Translations under genes and position numbers: made by a program
Assembly (NCBI GenBank): GCA_003527145.1
Contig: DPSW01000122.1
Span: 1 to 7,203 of the forward strand
From: Clostridiaceae bacterium
Lineage (GTDB): Bacteria > Bacillota > Clostridia > Lutisporales > Lutisporaceae
DNA length: 7,203 nt
Reading direction: 5' to 3'
The notes under the pieces: model-generated
What the model was told of the DNA's origin: nothing
What the model saw: only the letters and a program-made list of their open reading frames with translations
Database searches by the model: none
Part shown: piece by piece, positions 6,556 to 7,203 of the stretch
How positions within the stretch are numbered: the stretch's first letter is position 1
How the letters are laid out: each line of letters starts with the position of its first letter

Positions 6556-7203
6556 ATGGTTAAATATAGAATCGCCGTAGTCGCTGCAGATGGAAAAATA
6601 GGAATAGGGTTTAAAAATCAGCTTGAAAGCATATTTCATGACGAAATAGAAATAGTGATTTTGAGTCTGGAAGATGCTCAGGAGCTTTTCCTCGGATTTG
6701 ATCTTATTATGGCTGCCAGTTCCGCCATATATGATGCGGTGAAGAGAAAGGCTCCGTTGAATGCTAAAGTAATAACTGTAATACGCAATATCAATACCTT
6801 AGAAGTTCATAAAGTGTTTAATATAGATGCAGGCAGTAAGGCGCTTGTGGTGAGCAATTACTTCTATGCAGCCAAGGAAACTGTGGATTTGCTTAAAGAG
6901 ATCGGTTTAAATCACATTGAATATATACCTTATTGCCCGGGGACAGACCTGGATGATTTGGATATTAATACTGTTGACCTTGCTATAACTGCAGGAGCTG
7001 CACATTATGTGCCTAAGGGAATAAGCAGAATAATCGATCTTGGATTAAAGGTGATAGACATATCTACGGTTATGGAGGTTATCGTAAACCTGGGCTTGCC
7101 TTTAGAAAAAATAAATCTGTTTACCTTGAGATATATGAAGGAATTTATAGCCCTTAACAGAAAAATAAGCGATTTGAAGTCCACGCTTGTTGCGGTTCTG
7201 GAT
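6556..7203 (+). CDS. N-terminal part of a probable sensor/transcription regulator
   Basis: The frame from ATG 6556 stays open to the window edge, giving 216 residues of an incomplete protein. Two alpha/beta halves are visible: residues 1-80 (MVKYRIAVVAADGKI, then DLIMAASSAIYDAVKRK and AKVITVIRNIN) and about 92-180 (KALVVSNYFYAAKETVDLL, then VDLAITAGAAHYVPKGI and GLKVIDISTVMEVI). This recalls the two-lobed ligand-sensing N-termini of PrpR-type sigma-54-dependent activators. Residues from about 187 (KINLFTLRYMKEFIALNRKISDLKS, then LVAVLD) form a charged helix of the sort that leads into a PAS domain. Neither a PAS, an AAA+ nor a DNA-binding domain is in view, so the regulator call rests on architecture and on position beside catabolic genes. 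I do not recognise a specific named gene. The gene has a likely promoter of its own (6493-6521). Alternatives are a histidine kinase or another signalling protein with the same kind of N-terminus. Confidence 0.5.
   Translation, partial: MVKYRIAVVAADGKIGIGFKNQLESIFHDEIEIVILSLEDAQELFLGFDLIMAASSAIYDAVKRKAPLNAKVITVIRNINTLEVHKVFNIDAGSKALVVSNYFYAAKETVDLLKEIGLNHIEYIPYCPGTDLDDLDINTVDLAITAGAAHYVPKGISRIIDLGLKVIDISTVMEVIVNLGLPLEKINLFTLRYMKEFIALNRKISDLKSTLVAVLD

Overview
The window looks like a chromosomal piece of a low-GC Gram-positive anaerobe, most likely a member of the Clostridia. The DNA is moderately AT-rich, every complete gene has a strong Gram-positive Shine-Dalgarno (GGGAGG or AGGAGG) 6-10 nt before ATG, the transporter protein has a Gram-positive-style lipoprotein signal, and all genes lie on the + strand in a tight catabolic cluster. 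Species cannot be named from sequence alone.

Layout: (1) 1-354, the C-terminal end of an amidohydrolase of the D-aminoacylase / N-acyl-D-amino-acid deacylase type, cut by the window edge. (2) 372-2018, a lipoprotein substrate-binding protein of the family-5 (oligopeptide/dipeptide) ABC transporters; no permease or ATPase gene follows it. (3) 2019-2138, a 120-nt spacer with an eight-C run and a strong stem-loop. (4) 2139-3335 and 3377-4582, two tandem paralogues of the M19 (membrane/renal dipeptidase) family, about 70% identical in their core. (5) 4583-4746, a 164-nt spacer with a 7-bp perfect inverted repeat and a weaker one, but no convincing terminator. (6) 4747-6489, an M28-family metallopeptidase-like protein with a PA-type insert and a C-terminal helical domain, in which the usual Glu-Glu catalytic pair is replaced by a Gly-His-Ser motif. 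(7) 6490-6555, a short spacer with a plausible sigma-A promoter. (8) 6556 to the window end, the N-terminal 216 residues of what looks like a sensor/regulator protein, open at the right edge.

The genes read as a module for taking up and degrading small, possibly D-amino-acid-containing or N-acylated peptides. The lipoprotein would capture the peptide outside the membrane, the two M19 enzymes and the M28-like enzyme would cleave it inside, the D-aminoacylase-like enzyme would remove acyl groups, and the downstream sensor protein could control the set. Family assignments are well supported by motifs; the joint substrate is inference.

The main points of interest are the tandem M19 pair with an altered metal-binding motif (HxH instead of HxD, and Tyr where renal dipeptidase has His152), the M28-like protein without its Glu-Glu pair, and the unexplained inverted repeats in the two larger spacers. 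Nothing here is proven to be a wholly new system.
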